NCBI RefSeq assembly: GCF_039541075.1 | Contig: NZ_BAABFN010000004.1 | Coordinates: 186,001-250,000 of the forward strand | Reading direction: 5' to 3' | DNA: 64,000 nucleotides | Origin: Compostibacter hankyongensis | Lineage (GTDB): Bacteria; Bacteroidota; Bacteroidia; Chitinophagales; Chitinophagaceae | Shown here: one piece after another, positions 15,507 to 25,391 of the stretch | Position numbering within the stretch: the first letter of the stretch is position 1 | Layout of the letters: each line of letters opens with the position of its first letter | Notes under the pieces: model-generated | The model's database searches: none | Told to the model about the DNA's origin: nothing | What the model saw: only the letters and a program-made list of their open reading frames with translations | Translations under genes and position numbers: made by a program

Positions 15507-16577
15507 ATGTCTCAAGTTAAATTCAATAACCGGCACAAGCCTTTTAAAGAGGCCTTGGATGCCCGTGTTAAAAATTATTTTGAACAACAGCACCTGAAGG
15601 AACTGGGAAACACGCGCCTTTTCATTAAGACGGGTATCCTGCTGACCGCGGGCGTCGTAACCTACCTGGTGCTTTTGCTTTTGCATCCGGCCTTTGTTCC
15701 TTTTCTGCTGCTATGGGTATTGATGGGACTGTTGCTGGCCTGTATCGGTTTTAATGTCATGCACGATGCGGCGCACGGCAGTTACTCCCGGAACCGCAAG
15801 GTAAATGAAATATTATCCTACACGCTCGATATGATGGGCGGCAGCAGCTTTATGTGGAAGATCAAACACAATGTGGTCCACCATACCTATACCAATATTG
15901 CGGGCGAGGATGATGATATTGCTAAACATCCCGTTTTCCGGTTCAGCCCCCAGCAAAAGTGGTATTGGTTTCACCGGTACCAGCATATTTACGGTCCTGT
16001 AATGTATTCCTTTACGTCCCTGTCCTGGATCCTCTTTTCCGATTTTCAGAAGTATTTTACCCGGAAAATCGAAGCCACCGGCGTCCGGAAGATGAATTTC
16101 TGGGAAAATGCCATCTTCTGGGGCGGAAAGTTGCTGAATGTCGGCGTCTTTTTGATCGTGCCGTCGCTGGTCTTCGGCTTTGTCCCTGCTCTCGTCGGCT
16201 TTATGGTTATGCACGGCGTGCTGGGGGTCACCCTGTCGTTTGTTTTCCAGATGGCCCATTGTGTTGAAGATACGCGGTTTCCCGCTCCGGATCCGGGATC
16301 CCGGCGCATAGAGAATGAGTGGGCGCTTCATCAGGTAGCTACCACGGCCAATTTTGCCATGGGAAGCCGTACCCTTTCCTGGCTGGTGGGAGGGTTGAAT
16401 TTCCAGATCGAACACCACCTTTTCCCCCGTATATCCCACGTGCATTATCCCCAGCTGAGCCGGCTGGTACAGCAGACCTGCCGGGAATTCAACGTGCCTT
16501 ATCAGGCCTATCCCACGTTCGGAAAGGCGTTGGTATCCCATCTGCGTCACCTGCGCCATATGGGGTCTGTCCGGTAA
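15507..16577 (+). CDS. Membrane fatty acid desaturase (acyl-lipid or acyl-CoA type)
   Basis: This 356-residue di-iron enzyme has all three histidine boxes: HDAAH (86-90), HNVVHH (121-126) and QIEHHLF in the C-terminal third. It has four or more membrane segments, including LLTAGVVTYLVLLLLH and FLLLWVLMGLLLACIGFNV. It belongs to the front-end or omega desaturase group that inserts double bonds into fatty acyl chains at the membrane surface, using an external electron donor. There is no fused cytochrome b5 domain. It is transcribed alone and convergent with the GNAT gene. Substrate and regiospecificity cannot be read from the sequence. Confidence 0.92.
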   Translation: MSQVKFNNRHKPFKEALDARVKNYFEQQHLKELGNTRLFIKTGILLTAGVVTYLVLLLLHPAFVPFLLLWVLMGLLLACIGFNVMHDAAHGSYSRNRKVNEILSYTLDMMGGSSFMWKIKHNVVHHTYTNIAGEDDDIAKHPVFRFSPQQKWYWFHRYQHIYGPVMYSFTSLSWILFSDFQKYFTRKIEATGVRKMNFWENAIFWGGKLLNVGVFLIVPSLVFGFVPALVGFMVMHGVLGVTLSFVFQMAHCVEDTRFPAPDPGSRRIENEWALHQVATTANFAMGSRTLSWLVGGLNFQIEHHLFPRISHVHYPQLSRLVQQTCREFNVPYQAYPTFGKALVSHLRHLRHMGSVR

Positions 16578-16590
16578 CTTCCGGCGAACT

Positions 16591-17043
16591 TCAACCGATG
16601 ATTTTCCGCATCTCGAAGTGGGGAATGCCTACTTCCGTAAACTCGTCGCCGGCTATCCGGTAGCCCAGGTGCTCATAGAAGGGTGCCGCTGTTTTGCGGG
16701 CGTGCATCATGAGTATGCGGAATCCTTGTGCTGCCGCCGTGCTTTCCGCAAAGGTCAGCAGGCTGCTTCCTATGCCGCTGCCCTGATGTGAAGCGGCTAC
16801 GGCCATCTGCCGGAGCTGCATCAGTTGGGTATCCAACGGCGAAAGAATGCAGCAGCCGATGAGCCGACCTTCTTTTTCGCCGGCCGGGGCATCGAAACAG
16901 CCGATAAGGATGTCTGTTGCTTCGCGTTGCAGGTATTCCGGCGTAAAGTGCAACCCAAGCGGCTTACGCAGCAGCTCATCGCGGAGCTGTACCATTTCCC
17001 GGTAAGCTTGGCTGCCGTGCTGTATCAGGCGTATGAGGGGCAT
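16591..17043 (-). CDS. GNAT family N-acetyltransferase
   Basis: This 150-residue protein has the GNAT core. Motif A is LRQMAVAASHQGSGIGSSLL (acetyl-CoA pyrophosphate loop Q-x-x-G-x-G), and the C-terminal segment is ARKTAAPFYEHLGYRIAG. The substrate is unknown. It lies 43 bp downstream of the RND-operon TolC gene on the same strand and may be read through from it, but no functional link is evident. Confidence 0.88.
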   Translation of the reverse strand: MPLIRLIQHGSQAYREMVQLRDELLRKPLGLHFTPEYLQREATDILIGCFDAPAGEKEGRLIGCCILSPLDTQLMQLRQMAVAASHQGSGIGSSLLTFAESTAAAQGFRILMMHARKTAAPFYEHLGYRIAGDEFTEVGIPHFEMRKIIG

Positions 17044-17086
17044 GTCGGAAGGTTAATGGTTCCATCCGGCGGCGGACGGGATGTTT

Positions 17087-18415
17087 TTACTGCAGCAGGT
17101 CTCCTTTCAGCTGCAGCAGGGCGGTTTCGGACACCTTTACATTGTAACGGGCGGAGATCAGCCGGTAAGTGGCATCTGCCAGCCCCTGCTGGGCCTCTTT
17201 GACTTCCAGGCTGGAGGTCTGACCCTGCCGGAAGGCCTCCAGGGCTACCTTGACATTTTCCTGCGCTACTCCCAGGTTTTCCTCTTCCAGGGCCAGCGCC
17301 TTCCGGTAATAATCATATTCTTTGAAGCTGTTCAGCAGGGCCACGTCCACCTGTGAGCGGGTATTCTGAAGGTTGAGCTCGCGGTAGGCAATATCCAGCC
17401 TGGCATCCTTGATCTGCCGGGTCTGGTTAAAACCCTGGAAGATGGGCACAAACGCGGAGAAGCCATACTGCAGCCCCTTGTTCTGATTAAACAGGAAGAA
17501 ACCCGCGCCCGAGTTCTGCCGGCTGAACGAGTAGCTGGAATTGAAGGAGATGGTGGGCAGGCGGCTCCGCTGGAGCTCTTTCAGCGTCAGCTGGGATACG
17601 GTGATATCGTTTTTGGCCAGCAGCAGGCCGGGGTTTTGCTCAAACACCGTTCCCCGGAGCGAGTCGTAGGTCAGGCTGCGGTTTACGGGAATGCTGTCGG
17701 CGACGGCATAGTCGCGGTCTGCCGGCATGGCGATCAGCTGGTTCAGCGAGGCTTTGCTTTCCGCAATGGCCGTCTGCTGCTGGAGATAGGCGGCCTTCTG
17801 GGCGTTCAGATCCACCTGGGCCTGCAGCTGGTCGATCTTTGAGCCCAGGCCGCTCTGGAATTTGTTGGCGGCTATCTTCACCCTTTCCTCCGAGATGGAC
17901 ATCTGCTCGCTGATGGCCTGCAGCTGCTGTTTTTGCTGTACGATATTGTAGTAAGTGGTGATGATGCCGGCAATGGTATTGACTACCTGGTTTTTGAAGG
18001 AAAGCTCTCCCGACGCCACGATGGCCTTGAGCTTGTCGCGCGTGGCGAACATCTTGAGCCCGTCGAAGAGGGTCCAGTTCAGGTCTGCCGAAGCGTCGAG
18101 ATTGTCGGATTTTGTGTTGCTTTTGTTCTGTGCGCGACCATCGGAGTACTTCTGGTTGATCTGTGTCTGCGACCAGGTGCGCGAGGCGCTGGCCGACAGG
18201 GTGGGCAGGAAGGCCCCGAAGGCGTAATGGTAGTCGTTGGCGCTGATATCGGCCTGGTTCCGGGCCATCAGGATATCATAGTTGTTTTTCAGCCCGATGG
18301 CAATGGCATTGTCCAGCGTCATCTCTTGCTGCGCTGTGGCGGTGCCGCCCAGGCAGCAGGCGGCCAGCAGCAGAAAGCTGCCCAGGGAACGTTGCTTTGT
18401 CTTTATCCGGGTCAT
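17087..18415 (-). CDS. TolC family outer-membrane channel of the RND pump
   Basis: This 442-residue protein starts MTRIKTKQRSLG, with a signal peptide through FLLLAACCLGGTATA. OEP domains with long coiled coils follow (MTLDNAIAIGLKNNYDILMA; VKVALEAFRQGQTSSLEVKE). The frame is open 20 codons further upstream, but that part has no signal-like character and includes a heptamer repeat, so ATG 18415 is chosen. It is last in the adaptor-RND-TolC operon, about 130 bp behind the RND gene. Confidence 0.92.
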   Translation of the reverse strand: MTRIKTKQRSLGSFLLLAACCLGGTATAQQEMTLDNAIAIGLKNNYDILMARNQADISANDYHYAFGAFLPTLSASASRTWSQTQINQKYSDGRAQNKSNTKSDNLDASADLNWTLFDGLKMFATRDKLKAIVASGELSFKNQVVNTIAGIITTYYNIVQQKQQLQAISEQMSISEERVKIAANKFQSGLGSKIDQLQAQVDLNAQKAAYLQQQTAIAESKASLNQLIAMPADRDYAVADSIPVNRSLTYDSLRGTVFEQNPGLLLAKNDITVSQLTLKELQRSRLPTISFNSSYSFSRQNSGAGFFLFNQNKGLQYGFSAFVPIFQGFNQTRQIKDARLDIAYRELNLQNTRSQVDVALLNSFKEYDYYRKALALEEENLGVAQENVKVALEAFRQGQTSSLEVKEAQQGLADATYRLISARYNVKVSETALLQLKGDLLQ

Positions 18416-18423
18416 GTTATTGG

Positions 18424-18490
18424 GGTCATTGGTCATTAGATGGTTAAAGGTAAAAGGTGAAGGGCAAAAGGTCAATAGTCATTGGTCATT
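18424..18490. repeat. Heptamer-period repeat between RND and TolC genes
   Basis: Consecutive 7-nt units include AAAGGTA, AAAGGTG, AAGGGCA, AAAGGTC, AATAGTC and ATTGGTC. The same unit style is seen at 13563, 33874, 52033 and 61882. Confidence 0.6.
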
Positions 18491-18542
18491 CCTTATTGAT
18501 CCTGATATATGGCCTGCCAAAAAATGGCGGCGGCCCACCTGT

Positions 18543-21500
18543 TCAGGCATGTGCGGCCGCTGCATCCGTGTTGTCTATGCTACCGCTGCCGGCTTCTTCC
18601 TCCGTGGATGAATGTACGCGTTTCCGGGAAAGATAGCTATACATCGCCGGGATCACGAACAGGGTCAGGATCAGGGAAAACAGGATGCCCCCCACGATCA
18701 CGATCCCCAGGGGAATACGGCTGGTGGATGCCGCGCCGAGCGAGAGGGCAATGGGCAGGGCGCCGAGGGCCATGGCCAGGCTGGTCATCAGGATAGGGCG
18801 CAGGCGGAGCGAAGCCGCTTCTACGGCAGCGTCGATCTTGGAAAGACCGGTCTCCTGTTTTTGGTTGGCAAACTCTACGATAAGGATGCCGTTTTTCGTC
18901 ACGAGCCCGATCAGCATGATCATCCCGATCTGCGAAAAGATGTTGATCGTCTGGTTGAACAGCCAGAGCGAGAGCAGGGCGCCGGCGATGGCCAGGGGCA
19001 CCGTGAGCATGATGATCAGCGGGTCCGCCCAGCTTTCGAACTGGGCCGCCAGCACCAGGAAGATCAGCACCAGGGCCAGGATGAAGGCAAAGTAGGCGTT
19101 GGAAGAGCTTTCCGCATAGTCGCGGGAGGTACCCGCGAGGGCCGTGGTAAACGACTCGTCCAGCGTGCTTTTCGCGATCTTCTGCATTTCGGCGATCCCT
19201 TCCCCGATGGAATAGCCCGGGGCTACGTCCGCGGAGATGGTGGCCGACTTGTAACGGTCGTAGTGATAGATCTGGGGAGGGCTGATGGACGGCGTGATCT
19301 GCACCAGGTTGTCCAGCGAAACGGATTGTCCGGCAGCATTCCGCACGTAGATGTTTTTCAGGTCTCCCGGATCATCGCGGTTGTCGCGCATCAGCTGCCC
19401 GATCACCTGGTACTGCTTGCCGTTCATGGTAAAGTAGCCGTAGCGGAGATTGGCCAGGGCCAGCTGCAGGGTCTGGGAGATATCTTCAACCGAAATGCCC
19501 AGCTCATTGGCCTTGTCGCGGTTGATGTTCACCTTGACCTCGGGCTTGTTGAACTTCAGGTCCACGTCGGTTACCTGGAACATGGGATCGCTGTTGACCT
19601 TGTCCAGCATTTTGGGCAGGAAAGCCTGCAGCGTGTCGAAGTTGATGTTCTGGATCACGAACTGCACGGGCAGCCCGCCGCCGCGGCGTCCGACCTGGAT
19701 GGTCTGCTGCTGGGTGCCGTAAGCGCGGCCGAGCGGAAAATATTTCTGCCGGCTGTTGAAATAATTGACGATATCCTGCTGGGAGCGTTGCCGTTCTGTG
19801 GGCTCGCCCAGGGTGACGTAAAAGAAGCCGGTATTGGCCCCGCCGCTGCCGCCGAAACCCGGAGAGGTTACGGCCATCACCAGCTTCCTTTCGGGTATGG
19901 AGTCGGTGATAAAGCGGCTGATGCGGTCCACGTACTTGTCCATGGCATCAAAAGCGGTGCCTTCCGGAGCGGTGACGCTTACGCGGAACTGGCTGCGGTC
20001 TTCCAGCGGCGCCAGCTCGGATTTGAGGTTGGCGCCTATCAGGTAGATGGCGCCCAGACAGGCGGCGATGATCAGCATGGCCACCCACCGTTTGTGCATA
20101 AAGCCGGCCAGGGAGCTTTTGTAGCCGTCTTCCATCCAGCGGAAGAAGGGTTCCGTTTTCCGGTAGAACCAGGAGCGGTGATGGGCGTCGCTGGCCATCT
20201 TCAGGTTGAGTACCGGGGTGAGGGTGAGCGACACAAAGGCGGATATCAGCACGGCGCCGGCCACTACGATACCGAATTCGCGGAAAAGCCTGCCCACGAA
20301 TCCCTGGAGGAAGATGATGGGTAGGAATACGAAGGCCAGGGTGATCGAGGTGGCGATCACCGCAAAAAAGATCTCTTCAGATCCCTCCCGGCAGGCCCGC
20401 AGCTTGGGTACGCCGGCTTCGAGCTTTTTAAAGATGTTTTCCGTGACCACAATGCCGTCATCGACCACCAGACCCGTGGCCAGCACGATCCCCAGCAGCG
20501 ACAGTATGTTGATGGAGAAGCCGAAGAGGTACATGATAAAGAAGGTCCCGATCAGGGATACCGGTATGTCGAACAGGGGACGCAGGGCGATGATCCAGTC
20601 GCGGAAGAACAGGTAGATGATCAGGATTACCAGCGCGAGGGCGATCATGAGTGTTTCTTCCACTTCCTTGATGGACTTTTTGATAAAACGGCTGTCGTCG
20701 AAGCCCAGGCCGATCTGGTATTCCTTGGGCATATCCTTTTCGATATCGGCGATCCGCTTGTAGAATTCATCGGCGATGGCCACATAGTTGGAGCCCGGCA
20801 GCGGCACCAGCGCCATGCCGATCATCTGGACCCCTTTCTCTTTCATGACCGTTTCTTCGTTTTCCGGACCGTATTCCACAGTGCCGATATCGGCCAGGCG
20901 GATAAAGCTGCCGTTGACGCTTTTGATGATGAGCTTGCTGAATTCGTCCGGGGTGAAGAGCCGTCCGAAGGTGCGCACGGTGAGCTCGGTGCCGTTACCG
21001 CTGAGCTTACCGGAGGGCAGCTCCACGTTTTCGCGGGTCAGGGCAGCCTGCACGTCTCCGGGGGTGATATCGTAAGCGGCCATCTTGTCCGGGTCCAGCC
21101 ACAGCCGCATGGCATAGCGCTTGTCGCCCCAGATCTGTATGGAGCTCACCCCGGGGATGGTCTGCAGTCTTTCCTGCAATACGTTTTCGGCATAGTCCGT
21201 CAGCTCCAGCCTGTTTTTGGTACGGCTTTGCAGGGTCATCATGATGATGGCCGAGGAGTTGGCGTCTGCCTTGCTGACCACGGGCGGGGCGTCCAGGTCG
21301 TCCGGAAGCTCGCGCTGGGCCTGGGATACCTTGTCGCGTACGTCGTTGGCAGCGGCTTCGAGGTCGGCATCCAGCTCAAACTCCACGGTGATGTTGCTGG
21401 AGCCCTGGGAGCTGGTGGAAGAAATGGTTTTGATGCCTGCGATGCCGTTGATCCGCTTTTCCAGGGGCTCGGTGACCTGCGATTCGATGATGTCGGCATT

Positions 21501-21662
21501 GGCGCCGGAATAGGAGGTCCTGACGTTGATGATAGGCGGGTCAATGGCCGGATAATCCCGGATGCCGAGGAAGGTAAACCCCACGATCCCGAAGATCACG
21601 ATCATGATGTTCATCACGATGGCCAGTACCGGTCGCCTCAGCGATATGGAAGGTAAGCTCAT
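18543..21662 (-). CDS. RND family efflux transporter permease (AcrB-like)
   Basis: This 1039-residue protein has normal length for the HAE1/AcrB family. It begins MSLPSISLRRPVLAIVMNI, with the first periplasmic loop DYPAIDPPIINVRTSYSGA. The helix-4 proton relay residues appear in GLVVDDGIVVTENIFKKLE. The last helices contain GLVTKNGILIVEFANQ. The C-terminal tail is Glu/Ala-rich. It overlaps the adaptor gene by 4 nt, so the two are translationally coupled. The pump exports drugs, bile-type detergents or lipids by proton antiport; the specific substrate is unknown. Confidence 0.95.
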   Translation of the reverse strand: MSLPSISLRRPVLAIVMNIMIVIFGIVGFTFLGIRDYPAIDPPIINVRTSYSGANADIIESQVTEPLEKRINGIAGIKTISSTSSQGSSNITVEFELDADLEAAANDVRDKVSQAQRELPDDLDAPPVVSKADANSSAIIMMTLQSRTKNRLELTDYAENVLQERLQTIPGVSSIQIWGDKRYAMRLWLDPDKMAAYDITPGDVQAALTRENVELPSGKLSGNGTELTVRTFGRLFTPDEFSKLIIKSVNGSFIRLADIGTVEYGPENEETVMKEKGVQMIGMALVPLPGSNYVAIADEFYKRIADIEKDMPKEYQIGLGFDDSRFIKKSIKEVEETLMIALALVILIIYLFFRDWIIALRPLFDIPVSLIGTFFIMYLFGFSINILSLLGIVLATGLVVDDGIVVTENIFKKLEAGVPKLRACREGSEEIFFAVIATSITLAFVFLPIIFLQGFVGRLFREFGIVVAGAVLISAFVSLTLTPVLNLKMASDAHHRSWFYRKTEPFFRWMEDGYKSSLAGFMHKRWVAMLIIAACLGAIYLIGANLKSELAPLEDRSQFRVSVTAPEGTAFDAMDKYVDRISRFITDSIPERKLVMAVTSPGFGGSGGANTGFFYVTLGEPTERQRSQQDIVNYFNSRQKYFPLGRAYGTQQQTIQVGRRGGGLPVQFVIQNINFDTLQAFLPKMLDKVNSDPMFQVTDVDLKFNKPEVKVNINRDKANELGISVEDISQTLQLALANLRYGYFTMNGKQYQVIGQLMRDNRDDPGDLKNIYVRNAAGQSVSLDNLVQITPSISPPQIYHYDRYKSATISADVAPGYSIGEGIAEMQKIAKSTLDESFTTALAGTSRDYAESSSNAYFAFILALVLIFLVLAAQFESWADPLIIMLTVPLAIAGALLSLWLFNQTINIFSQIGMIMLIGLVTKNGILIVEFANQKQETGLSKIDAAVEAASLRLRPILMTSLAMALGALPIALSLGAASTSRIPLGIVIVGGILFSLILTLFVIPAMYSYLSRKRVHSSTEEEAGSGSIDNTDAAAAHA

Positions 21663-22735
21663 TTGTTTTCTACGTTAATGATTTCCACCGGTAATCCTTC
21701 CTTGGCCTGCATGGTGCCGGCGGTGACCACCGTATCGCCGGCAGCGACGCCCCGGGTGATTTGTATTTTATCGGCGGTACGCAGGCCGGTATAAACCGTT
21801 ACGAACCGCGCTTTGCCGCCTTTGATCAGCACCACCTGGCTTTCGCGGGTAGTGGGTACCAGGGCCTGGGTGGGGATCATCAGGGCGTCGGGAATTTCCT
21901 TAAAGCTGATGTGTACGTTGGCATAGGAGCCGGGCGTCAGCGCGCCGCTGCTGTTGGCGCAGCGGGCCCTCACGCGGACGGTCCGGGTGGTGACGTCGAT
22001 GGCCGGGTCTATGGCATAGATGTTGCCTTTGAAGACTTTACCGGAATAGGCGGCAATGGTAAAGGTAATGGGATCGCCGGTCTTCAGCTGGCTGCGGTAT
22101 TTTTCGGGCAGGGAAAAGTCCAGCTTGATGGGGTCGGTCTGCTGGAAATCCGCGATGACGTCGGAGGGGGAAACGATGGCTCCCTCGCTGAGGTAGCGGA
22201 GTCCCACGATGCCGCTGAAGGGGGCGCGTATTTCCGTTTTGCGTACCAGGGCTTTGTTATAGTCGATATCGGCCTGTATGCCGGCCACCTGGTTGCGGGT
22301 ATTGTCCACTTCCTGCTGGCTGATGCCGTTGATGGCCAGCAGGCTCTGCTGGCGGCTCAGCGTTTTCTCGGCGAGGGCTTTCTGCAGTTCCAGCTTTTCC
22401 AGCTGGGCCTGCAGGTCCGCATCGAAGAGCTTTACCATCAGGTCTCCTTTGGCGACATGCGTGCCTTCCTTGAAAGAAATGTCGGTGATGCGTCCGCTGG
22501 TTTCGGATTGTATCTTTATGGCTTCGTTGCCCAGCAGCGAGCCAGGGGCGTCGATGCTGTTGGGGAGATGTTCCGGTTTTACCACATATACGTCCACGGG
22601 AAGAAGCTGGCTTTTTTTCAGCATTTTTCCGGCCGTATTTTTGTGCTGGTCCTTTTTTACTTTATTGTAAATGAGCAGCCCTACCAAACCGATGACGATG
22701 ATCAGGATAAGCAGGCGGATGGTTTTATTACTCAT
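21659..22735 (-). CDS. RND periplasmic adaptor protein (AcrA/MexA-like)
   Basis: This 358-residue protein has an N-terminal membrane helix or signal (LLILIIVIGLVGLLIYNKV). A lipoyl half follows (IQSETSGRITDISFKEGTHV), then a short alpha hairpin (about 105-150), the second lipoyl half (IRAPFSGIVGLRYLSEGAIV), a beta-barrel and a membrane-proximal domain. It bridges the RND transporter and TolC. It is the first gene of the three-gene RND operon. No regulator gene is adjacent; the 320-bp upstream gap is shared with the divergent acpP promoter. Confidence 0.94.
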   Translation of the reverse strand: MSNKTIRLLILIIVIGLVGLLIYNKVKKDQHKNTAGKMLKKSQLLPVDVYVVKPEHLPNSIDAPGSLLGNEAIKIQSETSGRITDISFKEGTHVAKGDLMVKLFDADLQAQLEKLELQKALAEKTLSRQQSLLAINGISQQEVDNTRNQVAGIQADIDYNKALVRKTEIRAPFSGIVGLRYLSEGAIVSPSDVIADFQQTDPIKLDFSLPEKYRSQLKTGDPITFTIAAYSGKVFKGNIYAIDPAIDVTTRTVRVRARCANSSGALTPGSYANVHISFKEIPDALMIPTQALVPTTRESQVVLIKGGKARFVTVYTGLRTADKIQITRGVAAGDTVVTAGTMQAKEGLPVEIINVENK

Positions 22736-22998
22736 AGGTGCGATTTCGAATCGGTAAGTTAAAGCGTGTTGCCGTTACCGGGGAGATGCCGGGCTGTGCC
22801 TGTTGTTGCATTTGGTGTAAACGTTTCACAGAACGGACAAAAATAACGAAACGGGGTGAGCATTTGCAGGCGGGGATGTCTGCTTTTATGTAAATGGTTA
22901 TAAAATTAAATAAATGGTAAAAGGGGTTATTTTTATTTGGGGGATATCAAAATAAAAGTTGTAACTTTTGGCTGGAGTTGATTATCAAGAAAAAACAG
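22736..22998. other. Divergent intergenic region between RND operon and acpP
   Basis: No ORF or RNA gene is visible. The acpP-proximal part becomes AT-rich, and promoters for both directions are expected here. I did not find a clear operator. Confidence 0.5.
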
Positions 22999-23024
22999 TT
23001 GTTTCGATAAAAATTATATTTTTG
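22999..23024 (+). promoter_or_regulatory. Probable acpP promoter
   Basis: The minus-7 element TATTTTTG (23017-23024) is a good match, 31 bp upstream of the acpP ATG. The nearest TTG (22999-23001) is only 15 bp away, so the minus-33 element is weak or differently placed. Confidence 0.55.
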
Positions 23025-23054
23025 CACCCAAGTTAAAACTAAATATACAGCGTT

Positions 23055-23291
23055 ATGTCAGACATTGCATCAAGAGTTAAAAAGATCATCATTGACAAAT
23101 TAGGCGTTGACGAGGCTGAGGTGACGCCGGAAGCCAGCTTTACCAACGACCTCGGTGCAGACTCTTTGGATACGGTAGAACTGATCATGGAATTCGAGAA
23201 GGAATTCAATATTTCCATCCCGGATGAACAGGCGGAAACCATTACTACGGTGGGTCAGGCTATCGCATATCTCGAAGAACACGTAAAGTAA
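23055..23291 (+). CDS. acpP: Acyl carrier protein
   Basis: This 78-residue acidic protein has the phosphopantetheine site DLGADSLDTVELIMEFE, with the attachment serine S37. The fold and length are those of the bacterial type II fatty acid synthase ACP, which carries growing acyl chains in the cytoplasm. It lies 29 bp upstream of fabF, and rnc follows. The acpP-fabF-rnc order is conserved in many bacteria and supports the housekeeping ACP assignment rather than a specialised one. Confidence 0.97.
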   Translation: MSDIASRVKKIIIDKLGVDEAEVTPEASFTNDLGADSLDTVELIMEFEKEFNISIPDEQAETITTVGQAIAYLEEHVK

Positions 23292-23320
23292 GTCCTTTTC
23301 AACAACCCCCTCCGTGATTA

Positions 23321-24574
23321 ATGGAATTAAAACGTGTTGTCATTACAGGGCTGGGTGCCCTTACACCCTTGGGTCATTCCGTTGCCACCTCCTGGCAGGG
23401 GCTGACGTCCGGTGTGTCGGGCGCTGATAAGATCACCCTGTTTGACACCGGTAAGTTTAAAACCAAATTTGCCTGTGAGCTAAAGAACTTCAACCCGGTT
23501 GACTATCTTGACAAAAAGGAAGCCCGGAAAATCGACCGCTTCACGCAAACAGCCCTGATCGCTTCTGACCAGGCGGTAGCCGATGCGAAGATTGACCGTA
23601 ACTCTGTAAATGTAGACCGGGTCGGTGTGATCCACGCTTCGGGTATCGGGGGACTGATTACGCTTTGCGACGAGCTGAAAGCTTTTTACACGGGTGACGG
23701 CACACCGCGCTTCAGCCCGTTTTTTATTCCCAAGATGATCCTCGATATCGCGGCGGGGCATATCTCTATGCGGCACGGGTTCCGCGGTCCCAACTTTGCC
23801 GTGGTATCGGCCTGTGCCTCTTCCACCAATGCGCTCATCGAGGCGCTGAATTATGTCCGCCTGGGGAAGGCGGATATCATTCTGGCGGGGGGCTCCGAAA
23901 GCGTGATCAACGAAGCCGGCGTGGGGGGGTTCAATGCCATGCGGGCGATCTCTGAGCGCAATGACGACCCGGCCACCGCTTCCCGGCCGTTTGACCTGGA
24001 CCGGGACGGTTTTGTCATGGGCGAAGGTGCGGGATGCCTGGTGGTGGAAGAGCTGGAGCATGCGCTGAAGCGAGGAGCGCACATCTATGCCGAGCTGGCC
24101 GGCGGTGGCGCCAGCGCAGATGCGCATCACATGACCGCTCCCCATCCCGAAGGGCTGGGGGCCCTCAGCGTCATGGAAGGCGCGCTGGCGGATGCCGGGA
24201 TGGATCCCGGGGATATCGATTATATCAATGTACACGGTACCTCTACCCCCCTGGGGGATATTGCAGAGGTAAAGGCCATCCAGCATGTATTCGGAGATGC
24301 GGCCTACCGGCTGAACATCAGCTCCACCAAGTCAATGACCGGCCATCTGCTGGGGGCGGCGGGAGCCGTGGAGGCCATCTGCTGCATCCTTGCCATCCGG
24401 GACGGCATCGTGCCGCCCACGATCAATCACTTTACCGACGATCCGCAGTTCGATCCCCGGCTGAACTTCACCTTTAACCAGGCGCAGCAGCGGGAAGTAA
24501 GGGCTGCCTTAAGCAATACCTTTGGCTTCGGAGGGCATAATGCCTCCGTTATCTTCAAAAAATACGTTTCCTGA
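23321..24574 (+). CDS. fabF: Beta-ketoacyl-ACP synthase II
   Basis: This 417-residue thiolase-fold condensing enzyme has the catalytic triad: nucleophile C165 in VSACASSTNA, and histidines in NVHGTSTPLGD and SMTGHLLGAAG. It elongates acyl-ACP with malonyl-ACP in fatty acid synthesis. Position between acpP and rnc and the normal length support FabF. Its 3' end overlaps the rnc start by 35 nt. Confidence 0.96.
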   Translation: MELKRVVITGLGALTPLGHSVATSWQGLTSGVSGADKITLFDTGKFKTKFACELKNFNPVDYLDKKEARKIDRFTQTALIASDQAVADAKIDRNSVNVDRVGVIHASGIGGLITLCDELKAFYTGDGTPRFSPFFIPKMILDIAAGHISMRHGFRGPNFAVVSACASSTNALIEALNYVRLGKADIILAGGSESVINEAGVGGFNAMRAISERNDDPATASRPFDLDRDGFVMGEGAGCLVVEELEHALKRGAHIYAELAGGGASADAHHMTAPHPEGLGALSVMEGALADAGMDPGDIDYINVHGTSTPLGDIAEVKAIQHVFGDAAYRLNISSTKSMTGHLLGAAGAVEAICCILAIRDGIVPPTINHFTDDPQFDPRLNFTFNQAQQREVRAALSNTFGFGGHNASVIFKKYVS

Positions 24575-25313
24575 ACGCGTGGCACTCAGAAAAAGCATAT
24601 TGGGAATATTTGCTCCTAATGCCCGCACCCTGCTGAGTAAGGACCTGAAAAACCTCCTGGGCTTTTCGCCCGGGAATCTCGCACTCTACGAGGTGGCGCT
24701 CAGCCATCGTTCCAGCCGGGAAAAGACGCATGAGAACAACGAGCGGCTGGAGTACCTCGGCGATGCCGTGCTGGGGGCTATTATCGGCGATTTCCTGTTC
24801 AAAAAATACCCTTACAAGCCGGAAGGATACCTCACCGAAATGCGTTCCAAAATCGTGAACCGGCAGCAGCTCAATGATATAGCCATCAAGATGGGGCTTC
24901 GCCGGATGACGATCTACAACAAGAACAACAACTCCCTTAAGATCAGCAGCATCTTTGGCAATACGCTGGAAGCGCTGGTGGGAGCGGTGTACCTGGACAA
25001 GGGGTACCGGCGCACCAAAAGATTTGTCTTCAAGCGGCTGGTGCTGCCGTATATCGATATGGAGACGCTGGAAAACATTGAGATCAATCACAAGAACAAG
25101 CTCTACGGCTGGGCCAATAAAAACGGGTATCAGCTGGAGTTCGAGGTGCTGCAGGAGCGGATGGAGCGGGGGCGGCGCCTGTTTACCGTGGCTGCCGTGC
25201 TGAACGGGGAGGTGGTCTGTTCCGCCAAGGCCTATAACAAGAAAGACGCCAGCCAGATCGCCGCCCAGCAGGCCATTACCCTGCTGGGGATCGGAGACAA
25301 GGCGGCGGGTTAA
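24540..25313 (+). CDS. rnc: Ribonuclease III
   Basis: The protein is 257 residues from ATG 24540; a TTG at 24522 would add six residues and is less likely. The RNase III signature NNERLEYLGDAVLGAIIGDF contains the catalytic acidic residues. The C-terminal double-stranded RNA binding domain (about 180-255) ends KKDASQIAAQQAITLLG. It processes rRNA precursors and other double-stranded RNA. The start overlaps the end of fabF by 35 nt, implying translational coupling. Confidence 0.95.
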   Translation: MPPLSSKNTFPERVALRKSILGIFAPNARTLLSKDLKNLLGFSPGNLALYEVALSHRSSREKTHENNERLEYLGDAVLGAIIGDFLFKKYPYKPEGYLTEMRSKIVNRQQLNDIAIKMGLRRMTIYNKNNNSLKISSIFGNTLEALVGAVYLDKGYRRTKRFVFKRLVLPYIDMETLENIEINHKNKLYGWANKNGYQLEFEVLQERMERGRRLFTVAAVLNGEVVCSAKAYNKKDASQIAAQQAITLLGIGDKAAG

Positions 25314-25322
25314 AGTTAAACA

Positions 25323-25353
25323 TTGCCGGGTATGTCGTAATGATATATCTTTG
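25323..25353 (+). promoter_or_regulatory. Promoter of tRNA-Ser
   Basis: TTG (25323-25325), 20-bp spacer, then TATCTTTG (25346-25353). This is a near-consensus Bacteroidetes promoter about 39 bp upstream of the tRNA. Confidence 0.75.
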
Positions 25354-25391
25354 CAATCCTTTTTCCGGCAAAGGAAGAAGCATTCAGTTCA